Numbered from the stretch's first letter, positions 52,380-62,548 are shown. The stretch: DNA of 64,000 nt from Alteromonadaceae bacterium BrNp21-10 (GCA_030418115.1 JAUHQD010000001.1:682001-746000); one strand, 5' to 3'. Made by a program: numbers and translations. The notes: a model not told the origin generated them from the sequence alone.

Positions 52380-52394
52380 TGTAAATGTTTACAT
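52380..52394. promoter_or_regulatory. LacI-type operator 1
   Basis: TGTAAATGTTTACA (52380-52393) is palindromic except at the central two bases and lies directly upstream of the repressor's start codon, suggesting autoregulation. Confidence 0.6.
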
Positions 52395-52491
52395 TTTTAT
52401 CAATGAGTTTGTTATAGGTTGATAATGCCACCAACAAAGGTCATAAGGCAAGTGTTGTTAAAAAGTTAAATAAATTGTTGCATGAATGGGG

Positions 52492-52503
52492 GTAAACGTT
52501 TAC
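52492..52503. promoter_or_regulatory. LacI-type operator 2 at the galT promoter
   Basis: GTAAACGTTTAC is a perfect palindrome with the CG centre typical of LacI/GalR-family sites. TTTACA at its right edge (52499-52504) and TATAGC (52521-52526), 16 bases apart, form a promoter-like pair, so repressor binding would block it. Confidence 0.65.
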
Positions 52504-52541
52504 ATTTCTCTCGTGAATTATATAGCAAGAGTACTTTGGTA

Positions 52542-53585
52542 ATGACTATTGAATTTGATCCGACTGAACATCCCCATCGTCGATACAACCCTCTCATTGA
52601 TGAATGGATATTAGTGTCGCCACATAGGGCAAAACGCCCATGGCAAGGGCAGGTAGAAACGCTGGATGAAGAACAAAAACCAGCTCACGATAAATCCTGT
52701 TTCTTATGTGCGGGCAATACGCGCATTAACGGTGAAGTGAATGACGCTTATACAAGCACTTTTGTTTTCAGCAACGATTTTGCTGCTATTAAACAAGACA
52801 CGCCAATCATTGAGAAGCATGATCCGTTATTTAAAATGGCTACGGAGCAGGGCGAAAGCCGCGTTATTTGTTTCTCGCCTGATCACAGTAAAACCTTACC
52901 TGAGCTGTCAGTGCCCGACATTACCCAGATAGTAGAAACCTGGAAACAACAGTACGACGATCTAGGTAGTAAATATCAATGGGTACAGGTGTTTGAGAAC
53001 AAAGGTTCGGTGATGGGCTGCTCCAATCCTCATCCCCATGGACAAATTTGGGCGCAACAACAATTACCAACCTTAGTTTGTAAAAAGCACGAAGCGCAAG
53101 GTGCCTACAGCGAAAAGTATGGCAGTAATTTATTACAGGATTACGCTGCCCGCGAAGTGGAAAATCAAGAGCGCATCGTGGTAATCAATGATGATTGGCT
53201 TGCGGTTGTACCTTATTGGGCTGCATGGCCGTTTGAAACCTTATTATTACCGCGTTTTAAAGTACAACGTATGGGGGAGCTGAATGATGCACAGTCCACA
53301 TCGTTAGCGGATATTTTGAAACAGCTGACGACTAAGTACGATAACTTGTTTCAATGCTCATTTCCTTATTCAATGGGCTGGCATTGTGCACCTTTTGATG
53401 GTGAATCTCATCCTGAATGGACTCTGCACGCTAGTTTCTTTCCGCCGCTGTTACGTTCCGCCAGCGTACGCAAGTTTATGGTCGGCTATGAAATGATGGC
53501 TGAAGCCCAGCGCGATCTTACTGCAGAGCAGGCTGCTCAGCGTTTACGCGACCTTCCCGATATTCATTACAAACAGGGTAAATAG
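52542..53585 (+). CDS. galT: Galactose-1-phosphate uridylyltransferase
   Basis: The 347-residue Leloir enzyme swaps UDP between UDP-glucose and galactose-1-phosphate. The active-site HPHGQIW with SNPHPHG (His nucleophile), zinc-site Cys pair CFLCAGN, and RAKRPWQGQ are all present. The frame is open to 52482, but that would place the operator inside the gene; the ATG at 52542 starts the family N-terminus [18 protein letters not shown]. It overlaps galK's possible GTG start by one base. Confidence 0.95.
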   Translation: MTIEFDPTEHPHRRYNPLIDEWILVSPHRAKRPWQGQVETLDEEQKPAHDKSCFLCAGNTRINGEVNDAYTSTFVFSNDFAAIKQDTPIIEKHDPLFKMATEQGESRVICFSPDHSKTLPELSVPDITQIVETWKQQYDDLGSKYQWVQVFENKGSVMGCSNPHPHGQIWAQQQLPTLVCKKHEAQGAYSEKYGSNLLQDYAAREVENQERIVVINDDWLAVVPYWAAWPFETLLLPRFKVQRMGELNDAQSTSLADILKQLTTKYDNLFQCSFPYSMGWHCAPFDGESHPEWTLHASFFPPLLRSASVRKFMVGYEMMAEAQRDLTAEQAAQRLRDLPDIHYKQGK

Positions 53586-53587
53586 TG

Positions 53588-54727
53588 ATGTCTGATAATT
53601 TAGTAAAAACCTTATTTGAACAGCAATTTAGTGCATCGCCTGAATTAGTCTGTCACGCCCCAGGCCGAGTTAATCTTATTGGCGATCACACCGATTATAA
53701 CGACGGCTTTGTACTGCCCGCTGCCATTAACTTCGGTACTAGTATTGCTGCCACAGCCCGTGATGATAATAAGATTGTGGTCTATGCCCATGACTGCGAC
53801 CAACAAACCAGTGAATTCCAACTAGATAATATAGAATTCTCCGAATACATGATGTGGAGTAACTACGTCAGGGGCACCTTAAAAGTCATATTAGAAACCT
53901 GCCCGCAGATTAAAGGCGCCAATTTAGTGGTGTCTGGCAACGTTCCTCAAGGAGCTGGTTTAAGTTCTTCGGCTAGTTTTGAAGTGGCTATTGTGAAGAC
54001 CTTTGTTAGTTTATTTGACCTTGATATCGACGGGGTAAAAGCCGCATTAATGGGCCAAAGAGCGGAGAACACCTTTGTTGGTTGTAACTGCGGCATTATG
54101 GATCAGCTTATTTCAGCCATGGGTCAGCAAGACCACGCAATGCTATTAGATTGTCGTGACTTGTCTTTTGAAGATGCGCCCATTCCAACCGGATTGTCAG
54201 TATTTATTGTTAACTCCAATGTTAAACGTGGCTTAGTGGATAGCGCCTACAACTTGCGCCGTCAGCAATGTGAAGAAGTAGCGAAGCACTTTAATCAACC
54301 CGCTTTACGGGATGTCAGCCTAGAACAGTTGCAATCGGCTAAAGGGCAATTGAGTGAAGAAAGCTTTCGCCGAGCTCGTCATGTGATAACCGAAAACACC
54401 CGTACCGTTGAGGCTTTAACCGCACTCAAAGCCAATGATATTGCGCGTATGAGTATATTAATGAAAGCGTCCCATGATTCATTACGTGACGATTTTGAAG
54501 TCACCACCAAAGAAATGGATGGTCTAGTGGATATTATCGACTCGGTTATCGGTAACCAAGGTGGAGTACGTATGACGGGCGGTGGTTTTGGTGGCTGTGT
54601 AGTCGCGCTGATCCCAGCGGAAATGGTAGCCGCGGTTACCGCTGAAGTTGAAAACCAATATCCACAACAGTTTGGCCTACAGCCGAATATTTACATTTGT
54701 ACGGCGTCTCAAGGTGCATTCCGTTAA
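53588..54727 (+). CDS. galK: Galactokinase
   Basis: The 379-residue GHMP kinase phosphorylates galactose at C1. Signature HAPGRVNLIGDHTDYNDGF, the ATP loop GNVPQGAGLSSSASFEVA and C-terminal RMTGGGFGGCVVAL are visible; the catalytic Asp lies in CGIMDQLISA. The ATG at 53588 follows the galT stop by 2 bases; a GTG at 53585 is an alternative giving one more Met. It is the second gene of the gal operon. Confidence 0.96.
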   Translation: MSDNLVKTLFEQQFSASPELVCHAPGRVNLIGDHTDYNDGFVLPAAINFGTSIAATARDDNKIVVYAHDCDQQTSEFQLDNIEFSEYMMWSNYVRGTLKVILETCPQIKGANLVVSGNVPQGAGLSSSASFEVAIVKTFVSLFDLDIDGVKAALMGQRAENTFVGCNCGIMDQLISAMGQQDHAMLLDCRDLSFEDAPIPTGLSVFIVNSNVKRGLVDSAYNLRRQQCEEVAKHFNQPALRDVSLEQLQSAKGQLSEESFRRARHVITENTRTVEALTALKANDIARMSILMKASHDSLRDDFEVTTKEMDGLVDIIDSVIGNQGGVRMTGGGFGGCVVALIPAEMVAAVTAEVENQYPQQFGLQPNIYICTASQGAFR

Positions 54728-54779
54728 TTTTGCTCTTAACCGTCGCTGATAACTAAAACAACACACAATAGGTTTTGAT

Positions 54780-56354
54780 ATGACAGATTTTACAACTTTG
54801 GGGACGCTCGACAGCAGTATATTTGCTGTGTACGTAATTGGTTTGCTGTGCTTAGCATTATGGATTTCTCGTTCTGAAAAAGCAGAAGGGGCTAATACTG
54901 AAGATTATTTCTTGGCTAGTAAATCTTTGCCATGGTGGGCTATTGGCGCATCGTTAATTGCTTCTAACATCTCGGCCGAACAAATTATTGGTATGTCGGG
55001 ATCCGGCTTCGCCATTGGTTTAGCCATTGCTTCTTATGAATGGATGGCGGCGATAACGTTGATTTTAGTGGGTAAGTATATGTTGCCCATTTTTCTTAAA
55101 AATCAAATATTCACCATGCCGCAATATTTAGAACAGCGCTTTGATAGCAAGGTTAAAACTGTACTGGCGCTATTCTGGTTAGCGACTTATGTGTTTGTGA
55201 ATTTAACGGCAGTGTTGTGGTTAGGTGGCTTAGCCATTGAAACCGTAGCGGGTGTTGACTGGTTTTATGGCATGATTTTCCTTGCCTTATTCTCTGTTGC
55301 TTATTCCCTTTACGGCGGTCTAAAAGCTGTTGCCTATACCGATATCCTGCAAGTGGTGCTGTTAGTCTTTGGCGGTTTATTCTTAAGTTATCTTGCACTA
55401 GATGCGGTAGCGGATGGCCAAGGTGTATTGGCTGGTTTTGGTATCTTAACCGATAAACTTCCCGGCCATTTTGACATGATCCTCAGCCCTGAAAATGAGC
55501 ATTATATGAGTTTACCAGGGATATCAGTATTAGTTGGTGGTATGTGGATCATGAATTTCAGTTATTGGGGGTTTAACCAATACATTATTCAGCGTGCATT
55601 AGCAGCTAAAGATGTTAAAGAAGCGCAAAAAGGTATCGCCTTTGCTGCTTACCTTAAGTTATTAATGCCGATTATTGTGGTGCTACCGGGTATTGCCGCA
55701 GTGGTGTTGTATCCAGACCTGACTACGCCGGATCAAGCTTATCCTTCTATGATGGCGTTAATGCCAGTGGGTATTAAAGGCTTAGTCTTTGCTGCCTTGG
55801 TGGCAGCTATTGTGTCGTCGTTGGCTTCAATGACTAACAGTATTTCTACTATTTTTACCATGGATTTGTATAGCCGTTTTAAACCCCAACAAAGTCAACG
55901 CCATTATGTTCGCGTAGGCCGCATTGCATCATTGGTGTCATTGATTATTGCGATTATTGTCGCTGAGCCATTACTAGGAAAATTTGATCAGGCTTTCCAA
56001 TATATTCAGGAGTTCACTGGCTTCTTCACTCCCGGTATTGTGGTTATTTTTGTTATGGGTATGTTTTGGAAAGGGGCTACATCCACAGGGGCATTACTTG
56101 CCGCTATTGGGTCTGCGGTTTATTCATTAGTGCTTAAATTTGCGTTGCCAACATTGCCGTTTATGGATCGCGTCGGATTAGTCTTCCTATTGTGTTTAGC
56201 CACTTGTTATGTGGTTTCCAAAATGGGAAAAACGGCATCCGAAGACAGTAGTGTCAGTTTGAAAGAGATTAGCTTTGCTACCGATAAAGGATTCAACGTT
56301 GCTGCACTGGGCGTAATTATTATCTTAATCGTACTTTATACCACTTGGTGGTAG
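54780..56354 (+). CDS. Sodium:solute symporter, SglT-like (galactose/glucose uptake)
   Basis: The 524-residue transporter has about 14 membrane helices and the SSS-family pattern: YFLASKSLPWWAIGASLIAS (sodium-site helix 1), GGLKAVAYTDILQ and ALVAAIVSSLASMTNSIST. Similarity of layout and the location between galK and galE argue for galactose or glucose import driven by sodium, fitting a marine organism. It is followed by a terminator hairpin before galE. Confidence 0.92.
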   Translation: MTDFTTLGTLDSSIFAVYVIGLLCLALWISRSEKAEGANTEDYFLASKSLPWWAIGASLIASNISAEQIIGMSGSGFAIGLAIASYEWMAAITLILVGKYMLPIFLKNQIFTMPQYLEQRFDSKVKTVLALFWLATYVFVNLTAVLWLGGLAIETVAGVDWFYGMIFLALFSVAYSLYGGLKAVAYTDILQVVLLVFGGLFLSYLALDAVADGQGVLAGFGILTDKLPGHFDMILSPENEHYMSLPGISVLVGGMWIMNFSYWGFNQYIIQRALAAKDVKEAQKGIAFAAYLKLLMPIIVVLPGIAAVVLYPDLTTPDQAYPSMMALMPVGIKGLVFAALVAAIVSSLASMTNSISTIFTMDLYSRFKPQQSQRHYVRVGRIASLVSLIIAIIVAEPLLGKFDQAFQYIQEFTGFFTPGIVVIFVMGMFWKGATSTGALLAAIGSAVYSLVLKFALPTLPFMDRVGLVFLLCLATCYVVSKMGKTASEDSSVSLKEISFATDKGFNVAALGVIIILIVLYTTWW

Positions 56355-56372
56355 TCGTTAACTCTTCAATTT

Positions 56373-56397
56373 AAAGGCCAAGTAATTGGCCTTTTTA
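56373..56397 (+). terminator. Terminator-like hairpin between symporter and galE
   Basis: AAAGGCCAA (56373-56381) pairs with TTGGCCTTT (56386-56394), then T-rich sequence. The galE start is 20 bases on, so some transcripts end here and galE may be uncoupled from the rest. Confidence 0.75.
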
Positions 56398-56416
56398 CAT
56401 TTTTAAAAGGTTCTTT

Positions 56417-57442
56417 ATGAAAATACTAGTGACAGGCGGCGCAGGTTATATTGGCTCACATACGGTTTTATCATTACTCAATAACGGCTATGAAGTGGTG
56501 GTATACGACAACCTGTGTAACTCTAGTGAAGTATCACTACAACGAGTACAGCAATTAGCCGGTAACACTGTTGAGTTTGTACAAGGTGATATTCAAGATA
56601 AATCGGCACTAACGGCGTTATTCAAACAATATCCTATCGACGCCGTCATCCATTTTGCCGCATTAAAGGCAGTAGGGGAGTCAACCCAACTACCCTTGGC
56701 CTACTATCAAAATAATGTTCACGGTACGCTGTGTTTACTTGAGGCCATGCAAGTTGCCAATGTACATCAGTTTATTTTTAGTTCATCGGCTACAGTATAC
56801 GGTGAAGAGAATGCCGTGCCTTATGTAGAAACCATGACATTAGGCACACCATCCAGCCCTTACGGCGCCAGTAAAGTGATGGTCGAGCGAGTGATGGCAG
56901 ATGTTGCCCTGGCCAATGCGCAATTTAAAGGCGTATCGTTACGTTACTTTAACCCCATTGGTGCCCATCCTAGTGGTCAAATTGGTGAAGATCCAAAAGG
57001 TATTCCTAATAATCTTTTGCCATATGTGGCGCAGGTAGCTGTGGGTAAGCGGGACAAGCTGAATATTTTTGGTGGTGATTATCCAACGGCTGATGGTAGT
57101 TGTGAGCGCGACTATTTACACGTGATGGATTTAGCCGATGGTCATGTGGCGGCATTGGATTGGCTTATTAAAAATGAGCAGTTCACTGGTGTGGAAGCAT
57201 TTAACTTAGGCACTGGTACACCAGTATCGGTATTTGCCATTGTTAACGCTTTTGAACAAGCGACGGGTAAAACCATTGCCTATGATGTCGCACCGCGTAG
57301 GGCAGGTGATTTACCCGCTTTCTGGGCCGATGCGAATAAAGCTAAAATACAGTTAAACTGGCATGCTAGTCGCACCCTTCAACAAATGATGGAAGATACT
57401 TGGAACTGGCAATCTAACAATCCTAACGGTTTTGATAGTTAA
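56417..57442 (+). CDS. galE: UDP-glucose 4-epimerase
   Basis: The 341-residue extended SDR interconverts UDP-glucose and UDP-galactose. It starts with the NAD motif TGGAGYIGSHTVLSLL and has HFAALKAVGES, FSSSATVYGE, catalytic YGASK and the substrate-binding RYFNPIGAHPSG. AAAGG precedes the start by eight bases. It completes the Leloir pathway and is also needed for cell-surface sugars, which may explain its separation by a terminator. Confidence 0.96.
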   Translation: MKILVTGGAGYIGSHTVLSLLNNGYEVVVYDNLCNSSEVSLQRVQQLAGNTVEFVQGDIQDKSALTALFKQYPIDAVIHFAALKAVGESTQLPLAYYQNNVHGTLCLLEAMQVANVHQFIFSSSATVYGEENAVPYVETMTLGTPSSPYGASKVMVERVMADVALANAQFKGVSLRYFNPIGAHPSGQIGEDPKGIPNNLLPYVAQVAVGKRDKLNIFGGDYPTADGSCERDYLHVMDLADGHVAALDWLIKNEQFTGVEAFNLGTGTPVSVFAIVNAFEQATGKTIAYDVAPRRAGDLPAFWADANKAKIQLNWHASRTLQQMMEDTWNWQSNNPNGFDS

Positions 57443-57465
57443 TTGAATAGATTGTGATTATATAA

Positions 57466-57488
57466 GGAGCGAGAACGCTCTTTATTAA
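57466..57488 (+). terminator. Terminator of galE
   Basis: GGAGCG-AGAA-CGCTCTT hairpin (57466-57482) is followed by TATTAATTTTG, a modest rho-independent terminator ending the gal operon. Confidence 0.65.
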
Positions 57489-57528
57489 TTTTGTTGATGG
57501 GTATTTACAAGATAAACCGAAGAATGAA

Positions 57529-57605
57529 TGGTGCGTCCGAGTGAACTCGAATCACCGACCCCTACCATGTCAAGGTAGTGCTCTAACCAACTGAGCTACG
57601 GACGC
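57529..57605 (-). tRNA. tRNA-Val (anticodon GAC)
   Basis: On the minus strand a 77-base cloverleaf with encoded CCA: acceptor GCGTCCG pairs with CGGACGC, D-arm GCTC-AGTTGGTTAGA-GC, anticodon loop CTTGACATG carrying GAC, and T-loop GATTCGAGTTC. It stands alone; 57606-57809 shows no gene. Confidence 0.96.
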
Positions 57606-57809
57606 ACTGAGGTGAAACTTGTTTACCAGCAAAGGTTGCTGAAAACGGCGCGTATGGTAACTATGCGGTACTGTGCACGCAAGCAATTTTTTAGTTAATT
57701 AAGTAAATACCAGTATTTCGGGTTATTACTGAATACTTTATAAGCAATAACTTTGATAGCAGAGTTGATTCTAAAATAATGGCTCCAGATCAACAGGCTC
57801 TAAACTAGG

Positions 57810-58010
57810 TCAATAATACTGCTCGTCATCGGTACTGACATTTAACTCTAAGGTTTGCGACACCGCGTTAATGTGCATATTCAGGTGAATAGGGTTACAA
57901 CAATTAGCACAATCTTCAAAATAGTCTTGATCGCCATTACTGTAATCCAAATCAATATGCATAGAATGTCCGCAATGTGGACAAGATATGATTTGATGTT
58001 TAGTTTGCAT
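57810..58010 (-). CDS. CPxCG-motif cysteine-rich protein
   Basis: The 66-residue protein has CPHCGHSMHIDLDYSNG and DCANCCNPI, two Cys-x2-Cys pairs forming a probable zinc ribbon, and an acidic tail. The family (CPXCG motif) is common in gammaproteobacteria; function is unknown. It ends 30 bases before the SDR gene upstream on the same map side and may be cotranscribed with nothing else. Confidence 0.85.
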   Translation of the reverse strand: MQTKHQIISCPHCGHSMHIDLDYSNGDQDYFEDCANCCNPIHLNMHINAVSQTLELNVSTDDEQYY

Positions 58011-58040
58011 ACTGCCTCCAAACGTAATTAATTTACTTCA

Positions 58041-58769
58041 TTAATTCAGGCTTTTACCTCCATCTATCGCTAAAATTTGCCCTGTCACATATTGCGCCTG
58101 AATTAAGTAACTTACTGCATCAGCAATATCCTTGTCTTGGCCTAAGCGAGCTAAGGGAATTTGCTGCATAATTTGTTGCTTTTGAGCGTCATCCATGGAG
58201 TTTTCTGGCCATAAAATGGCTCCAGGCGCTACGCCATTCACTCTTATATTCGGCGCTAAATCCTTAGCTAAACTTTTGGTCATCATGCTTAAGCCAGCTT
58301 TCGCCATGCAATACAAAGTATGGTTGCTTAATGGGCTTTGTGCATGGATATCGATGATATTTATGATAACGCCCTGATTAGCATGTAGTTGTTTTAGTAA
58401 AGCCTGACTTAAAAAAAACGGCCCTTGTAAATTGGACCCTATAAGAGTCTGCCAATCTTGCTGATCGTATTCACCAAAGGTTTTTGGGTAAAAGCTGGAG
58501 GCATTATTGATTAAGCCATCAATGCTACCGAAGGCGTTAATGGCTTGGCTGGCAATTTCATTGATTTGATCTGGTTGACTTAGGTCACCTTGTATTACCT
58601 TGGCCGAATTAGCCTTGATTGTATTTAGCTCATTTACCAAAGATTGAGCGCTATCTAATGAGTGATTACAGTGTAAAACTACATTAGCGCCTTGTTCGTG
58701 TAAGTTGCGAGCAATACAGGCGCCAATGCGTTTTGCGGCTCCGGTGATCAGAATTGTTTTTAAATGCAT
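58041..58769 (-). CDS. Pteridine reductase-like SDR (FolM-like)
   Basis: The 242-residue SDR has TGAAKRIGACIARNLHEQGA (the Arg of TGAAKRIG favours NADPH), NNASSFYPKTF, catalytic Tyr-Lys in YCMAKAGLSMMT and GQILAIDGGKSL. The TGAAKRIG and NASSFYP phrases are characteristic of pteridine reductase/FolM, which reduces dihydrofolate, dihydrobiopterin or dihydromonapterin. Substrate is inferred. Confidence 0.85.
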   Translation of the reverse strand: MHLKTILITGAAKRIGACIARNLHEQGANVVLHCNHSLDSAQSLVNELNTIKANSAKVIQGDLSQPDQINEIASQAINAFGSIDGLINNASSFYPKTFGEYDQQDWQTLIGSNLQGPFFLSQALLKQLHANQGVIINIIDIHAQSPLSNHTLYCMAKAGLSMMTKSLAKDLAPNIRVNGVAPGAILWPENSMDDAQKQQIMQQIPLARLGQDKDIADAVSYLIQAQYVTGQILAIDGGKSLN

Positions 58770-58862
58770 GGTTAATCGTCATTATTTGAAATTAACTTAT
58801 TCTGGCATTTTTCAACGCTAAATAATATTTAACCTGAACTTGGGTTAGTTAAACTAACGTAA

Positions 58863-59726
58863 CTACGACTCTAAGTTGATGAGTATTGAATTGGCTGAGG
58901 CGATATAGGGATCACCAAACATCAGCGCATGATTTAAAACATGATAAAGCTGATAGATGGGCTTACGATAGCTGTAACCACTATCTAACGGCCATATGGC
59001 GTCATAACCTTTGTAAAATGCGGTAGGAAAGTGGCCAAAGAGTTCTGCCATGGCAATATCGGTTTCTCGATCACCATAATAACAAGCGGGGTCAAATATA
59101 CATGGCTGTTGTGCTATGAAACCACAGTTACCATGCCATAGGTCACCATGTAATAGGCTGGCTTGCGGTTGATAGTGATGCAGCAGTTGCTTGATGTTGG
59201 CAATGATATTGTCGATATCGCCAAATGAATGGCCCACATCTTTTAATAACTGCAGTTGATAACCAATGCGTTGCTCTGCAAAAAAACTAGACCACTTTTT
59301 ATGCCATTGATTGGGTTGTACGGTTGGCCCAATGTAGTTGTCTTCTTGCCAGCCATACATTTGTGCAGGTTCAAACTGATGAAGTTTTGCCAAGCTCATA
59401 CCAAAGGCATGGTAATCCTCCTCATCAACAGTCTTGCTCAGTTGCAGCAGCTCAAGCACTAAATAACTTTTTGTTGATACCTGCCCGCTACAAATAACCT
59501 TGGGAACCATAAAGTGTTGTGATTTTTGCAATCCTACAAGATTAACAACCTCAGCCTCTAGTTGGTTGAAAAAACGCTTTTCAGCCAATTTTACAAAATA
59601 CTGTTGTTCGTCACAGGCTAATTCATAGCACTGATTAGCTTGCCCGATACTGAGCAATTTGGGTTTGTTACAGGCGAAATTTGACTGCGTGACTTCACTA
59701 ATGTGCTGGCAAATATGTGACCACAT
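58863..59726 (-). CDS. Fructosamine kinase family protein
   Basis: The 287-residue protein belongs to the aminoglycoside-kinase-like fold: QQYFVKLAEKRFFNQLEAEV (ATP-binding Lys), the catalytic LLHGDLWHGNCGF and metal-binding IFDPACYYGDRETDIAM. These are the signatures of fructosamine-3-kinase-related proteins that phosphorylate ribulosamines or fructosamines on glycated proteins, starting their repair. Monocistronic. Confidence 0.9.
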   Translation of the reverse strand: MWSHICQHISEVTQSNFACNKPKLLSIGQANQCYELACDEQQYFVKLAEKRFFNQLEAEVVNLVGLQKSQHFMVPKVICSGQVSTKSYLVLELLQLSKTVDEEDYHAFGMSLAKLHQFEPAQMYGWQEDNYIGPTVQPNQWHKKWSSFFAEQRIGYQLQLLKDVGHSFGDIDNIIANIKQLLHHYQPQASLLHGDLWHGNCGFIAQQPCIFDPACYYGDRETDIAMAELFGHFPTAFYKGYDAIWPLDSGYSYRKPIYQLYHVLNHALMFGDPYIASANSILINLES

Positions 59727-59772
59727 AAATCAACCTAAGTGAGTAAGACCTATTTAATTATGGTTTAAATTC

Positions 59773-60489
59773 TTAGAAATGTGAGTCTGTTGTGTTAGCC
59801 ATCTGTGTTTCTTCAATAAAATTAGGTGCCGCCAGCTGATATTGCGGTTGAACTAATAGAGATCGTAGTTGCACAAAGGTACGTTCGGTTGACGATAGTA
59901 AGGTGCTATTAGCTAACCATGTTGGAATGTTACCAGCAGGATCCGCACTACCTTGATATTCAATTTCAATAATGCCGTTACCAAGGGGCGAGATAAGCCA
60001 CATACCCTGAACATTTTTCATTCTAACATAGCCATTAATGGGGACGTATTCGCCGCCTAAATCTCCAATGTCGATACGAACCTGCAAGCTTTGAGGATCT
60101 TGATTTATTTGTGAATGCGTCACCATGTCACGATCACTAATGATAAAAGGCCCATTAAAATAACTGTGCACAATTGCCTCATTGGGGGCTGGACGATCAA
60201 GAACTTCTACCTTTTGAATATTATCAATCCATTGCTGGCTGCGCTGGGTATCATGCAACAAGTTTATAAGTGCACCAATTCGACTAGTAAGCCGTGTAGT
60301 AGCTTTGATTTTAATAATGCCATTAGCGGTTTGTTGACTATAAATTTGTACCTGTTGACGATCACTTTGTTGTTGCCACTCTTGTGCGTTACCAGTGCGG
60401 CAAAAAAAGCTCAATAAAATGAGTGACATATAAATCAGAGATTGCATTTTCACTGGCAAATTCGTTATAGTTCGCGCAATTGAGTTCAT
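59773..60489 (-). CDS. Secreted START-domain protein
   Basis: The precursor (238 residues from ATG 60487-60489) has a signal peptide (MQSLIYMSLILLSFFCRTGNA) and a START/SRPBCC-like lipid-binding fold (residues about 40-215: TRLTSRIGALINLLHDTQRS, SYFNGPFIISDRDMVTHSQI, YVPINGYVRMKNVQGMWLIS). The open frame extends upstream to 60612, but that would overlap thrS control sequences. Such proteins bind a hydrophobic ligand in the periplasm; ligand unknown. Divergent from thrS. Confidence 0.8.
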   Translation of the reverse strand: MNSIARTITNLPVKMQSLIYMSLILLSFFCRTGNAQEWQQQSDRQQVQIYSQQTANGIIKIKATTRLTSRIGALINLLHDTQRSQQWIDNIQKVEVLDRPAPNEAIVHSYFNGPFIISDRDMVTHSQINQDPQSLQVRIDIGDLGGEYVPINGYVRMKNVQGMWLISPLGNGIIEIEYQGSADPAGNIPTWLANSTLLSSTERTFVQLRSLLVQPQYQLAAPNFIEETQMANTTDSHF

Positions 60490-60510
60490 AGTAGACAGGA
60501 CTCTCGATAA

Positions 60511-60543
60511 AGAACACCCCAAAGCGGGTGTTTTGTATTTTTG
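60511..60543 (+). promoter_or_regulatory. Attenuator-like terminator in the thrS leader
   Basis: AACACCC (60513-60519) and GGGTGTT (60526-60532) form a stem followed by TTTTGTATTTTT, on the coding strand of thrS and 69 bases before its start. Because the upstream gene is divergent, this terminator sits in the thrS leader. Two more hairpins follow: GGGG-ATTA-CCCC (60549-60560) and AGTGG...CCACT (60572-60597). This suggests regulated readthrough or translational control of thrS. Confidence 0.6.
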
Positions 60544-60611
60544 AAATGGGGGATTACCCCATAAAATCACAAGTGGCACCTGGTTTGTGTCACCACTGTA
60601 AAGGAATAGCA

Positions 60612-62528
60612 ATGCCTCTTATTACACTTCCTGACGGCAGTCAGCGTCAGTTTTCCCAATCTGTATCCGTTTTAGATGTTGCCAATGATATTGGCCCCGG
60701 TTTAGCCAAAGCGACTATCGCTGGCAAAATTAATGGCCAATTAGTTGATGCTTGTGAGTTGATCACCGAAGATTCAACATTACAGATTATTACTGCAAGA
60801 GATGAAGAGGGCGTTGAAATTATTCGCCATTCCTGTGCCCATTTATTAGGTCATGCCATAAAGCAATTGTGGCCAAATACCAAAATGGCTATTGGTCCAA
60901 CTATTGATAACGGCTTTTATTACGACGTGGATATGGAACAGCCATTGAGTAGTGACGATATCGCTGCGTTAGAAAAACGCATGAAAGAGCTGGCCAAAAC
61001 TCAATATAATGTCGTAAAGAAAACCGTAAGTTGGCAAGAAGCCCGTGACGCCTTTGCTGAACGCGGTGAAACATACAAAATTGAAATTCTTGATGACAAC
61101 ATAGAAAAGACCGACCGCCCAGGTTTGTATCATCATGAAGAATACATTGATATGTGTCGTGGCCCGCACGTCCCTAACATGCGTTTTTGTCAAGATTTTA
61201 CCTTGATGAAGGTGGCCGGCGCTTATTGGCGTGGCAACAGCGACAATAAAATGTTGCAAAGGATCTACGGCACCGCTTGGCCAGATAAAAAACAACTTAA
61301 AAGTTATTTGTTACGTTTAGAGGAAGCCGAAAAACGTGATCACCGCAAAATAGGTAAAACCTTAGATTTATTCCATTGGCAGGAAGAAGCGCCGGGCATG
61401 GTGTTTTGGCACAATGATGGTTGGACTATTTACACCGAATTAGAGAAGTTCATTCGCGAAAAACAGCGCAAGTATGATTATGGTGAAGTTAAAGGCCCAC
61501 TCATGATGGACCGTTCCCTATGGGAAAAATCCGGTCATTGGGATAAATACGCTGAGAACATGTTCACTACGATGTCTGAAAAACGTGAATATGCAATCAA
61601 GCCCATGAACTGCCCAGGGCATGTACAGATATTTAATCAAGGTTTGAAGTCATACCGTGATTTACCCTTACGTATGGCCGAATTTGGTTGTTGTCACCGT
61701 AATGAACCATCAGGGGCATTACATGGCTTAATGCGTGTGCGTGGTTTTACCCAAGATGATGCGCACATCTTCTGTACTGAAGACCAAATTCTCGATGAAG
61801 TAGGTCGTTGTATCGATATGATCTACGAGACTTACGAAATTTTTGGTTTTGAAAAAATAATTGTAAAGTTATCTACACGCCCTGAGCAACGTGTTGGAAG
61901 CGATGAAGTTTGGGACAAAGCCGAGCAAAAATTAGCTGCTGCGTTGGATAGTAAAAATATTGAATTCCAATATTTACCCGGTGAAGGCGCTTTTTATGGC
62001 CCTAAAATCGAATTTACCTTACACGATTGTTTAGACAGAGCATGGCAGTGTGGGACTGTACAGCTTGATTTCTCTATGCCTGGACGTTTGGGCTCAACTT
62101 ATGTTGCCGAAGATGGTGAGAAAAAAGTACCAGTGATGATTCACCGTGCAACCTTAGGTTCATTGGAACGTTTCATTGGTATTTTGACTGAAGAATATGC
62201 TGGGTCTTTCCCATTATGGTTGGCACCCATGCAAGTTGTAGTGATGAATATCACCGATAAACAAGCTGATTATGTCCAAAAAGTAGAAAAATTACTTAAA
62301 GAATCTGGGTTTAGGGCGACGTCGGACTTGAGAAATGAGAAGATAGGCTTTAAAATCCGCGAGCACACGCTTAGGCGCGTCCCTTATATGTTGGTAATTG
62401 GTGACCAAGAAATGGACTCAAACCAAGTGGCAGTGCGGACTCGCAAGGGCGATGACCTAGGTAAAATGAGTATGGACGACTTAGTCGCTTTGCTTCAAGC
62501 CCAGGTCAATAGCAAAGAATTTAAATAA
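60612..62528 (+). CDS. thrS: Threonyl-tRNA synthetase
   Basis: The 638-residue class II synthetase charges tRNA-Thr. Seen in order: TGS domain (residues about 3-60), the editing SAD domain with [14 protein letters not shown] (zinc-type HxxxH), the catalytic core motifs [36 protein letters not shown] and the C-terminal anticodon-binding domain ([18 protein letters not shown]). The ATG at 60612 has AAGGA eight bases upstream and gives the family start [11 protein letters not shown]; the longer frame to 60528 lies in the leader. It heads the thrS-infC-rpmI-rplT operon. Confidence 0.97.
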   Translation: MPLITLPDGSQRQFSQSVSVLDVANDIGPGLAKATIAGKINGQLVDACELITEDSTLQIITARDEEGVEIIRHSCAHLLGHAIKQLWPNTKMAIGPTIDNGFYYDVDMEQPLSSDDIAALEKRMKELAKTQYNVVKKTVSWQEARDAFAERGETYKIEILDDNIEKTDRPGLYHHEEYIDMCRGPHVPNMRFCQDFTLMKVAGAYWRGNSDNKMLQRIYGTAWPDKKQLKSYLLRLEEAEKRDHRKIGKTLDLFHWQEEAPGMVFWHNDGWTIYTELEKFIREKQRKYDYGEVKGPLMMDRSLWEKSGHWDKYAENMFTTMSEKREYAIKPMNCPGHVQIFNQGLKSYRDLPLRMAEFGCCHRNEPSGALHGLMRVRGFTQDDAHIFCTEDQILDEVGRCIDMIYETYEIFGFEKIIVKLSTRPEQRVGSDEVWDKAEQKLAAALDSKNIEFQYLPGEGAFYGPKIEFTLHDCLDRAWQCGTVQLDFSMPGRLGSTYVAEDGEKKVPVMIHRATLGSLERFIGILTEEYAGSFPLWLAPMQVVVMNITDKQADYVQKVEKLLKESGFRATSDLRNEKIGFKIREHTLRRVPYMLVIGDQEMDSNQVAVRTRKGDDLGKMSMDDLVALLQAQVNSKEFK

Positions 62529-62548
62529 CTTTTTTGGAGGATTAGCAC

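Noticed and set aside
52482-52541. Upstream ATG as galT start
   Set aside because: It would put the LacI-type operator and promoter inside the coding region; the downstream ATG gives the conserved N-terminus.
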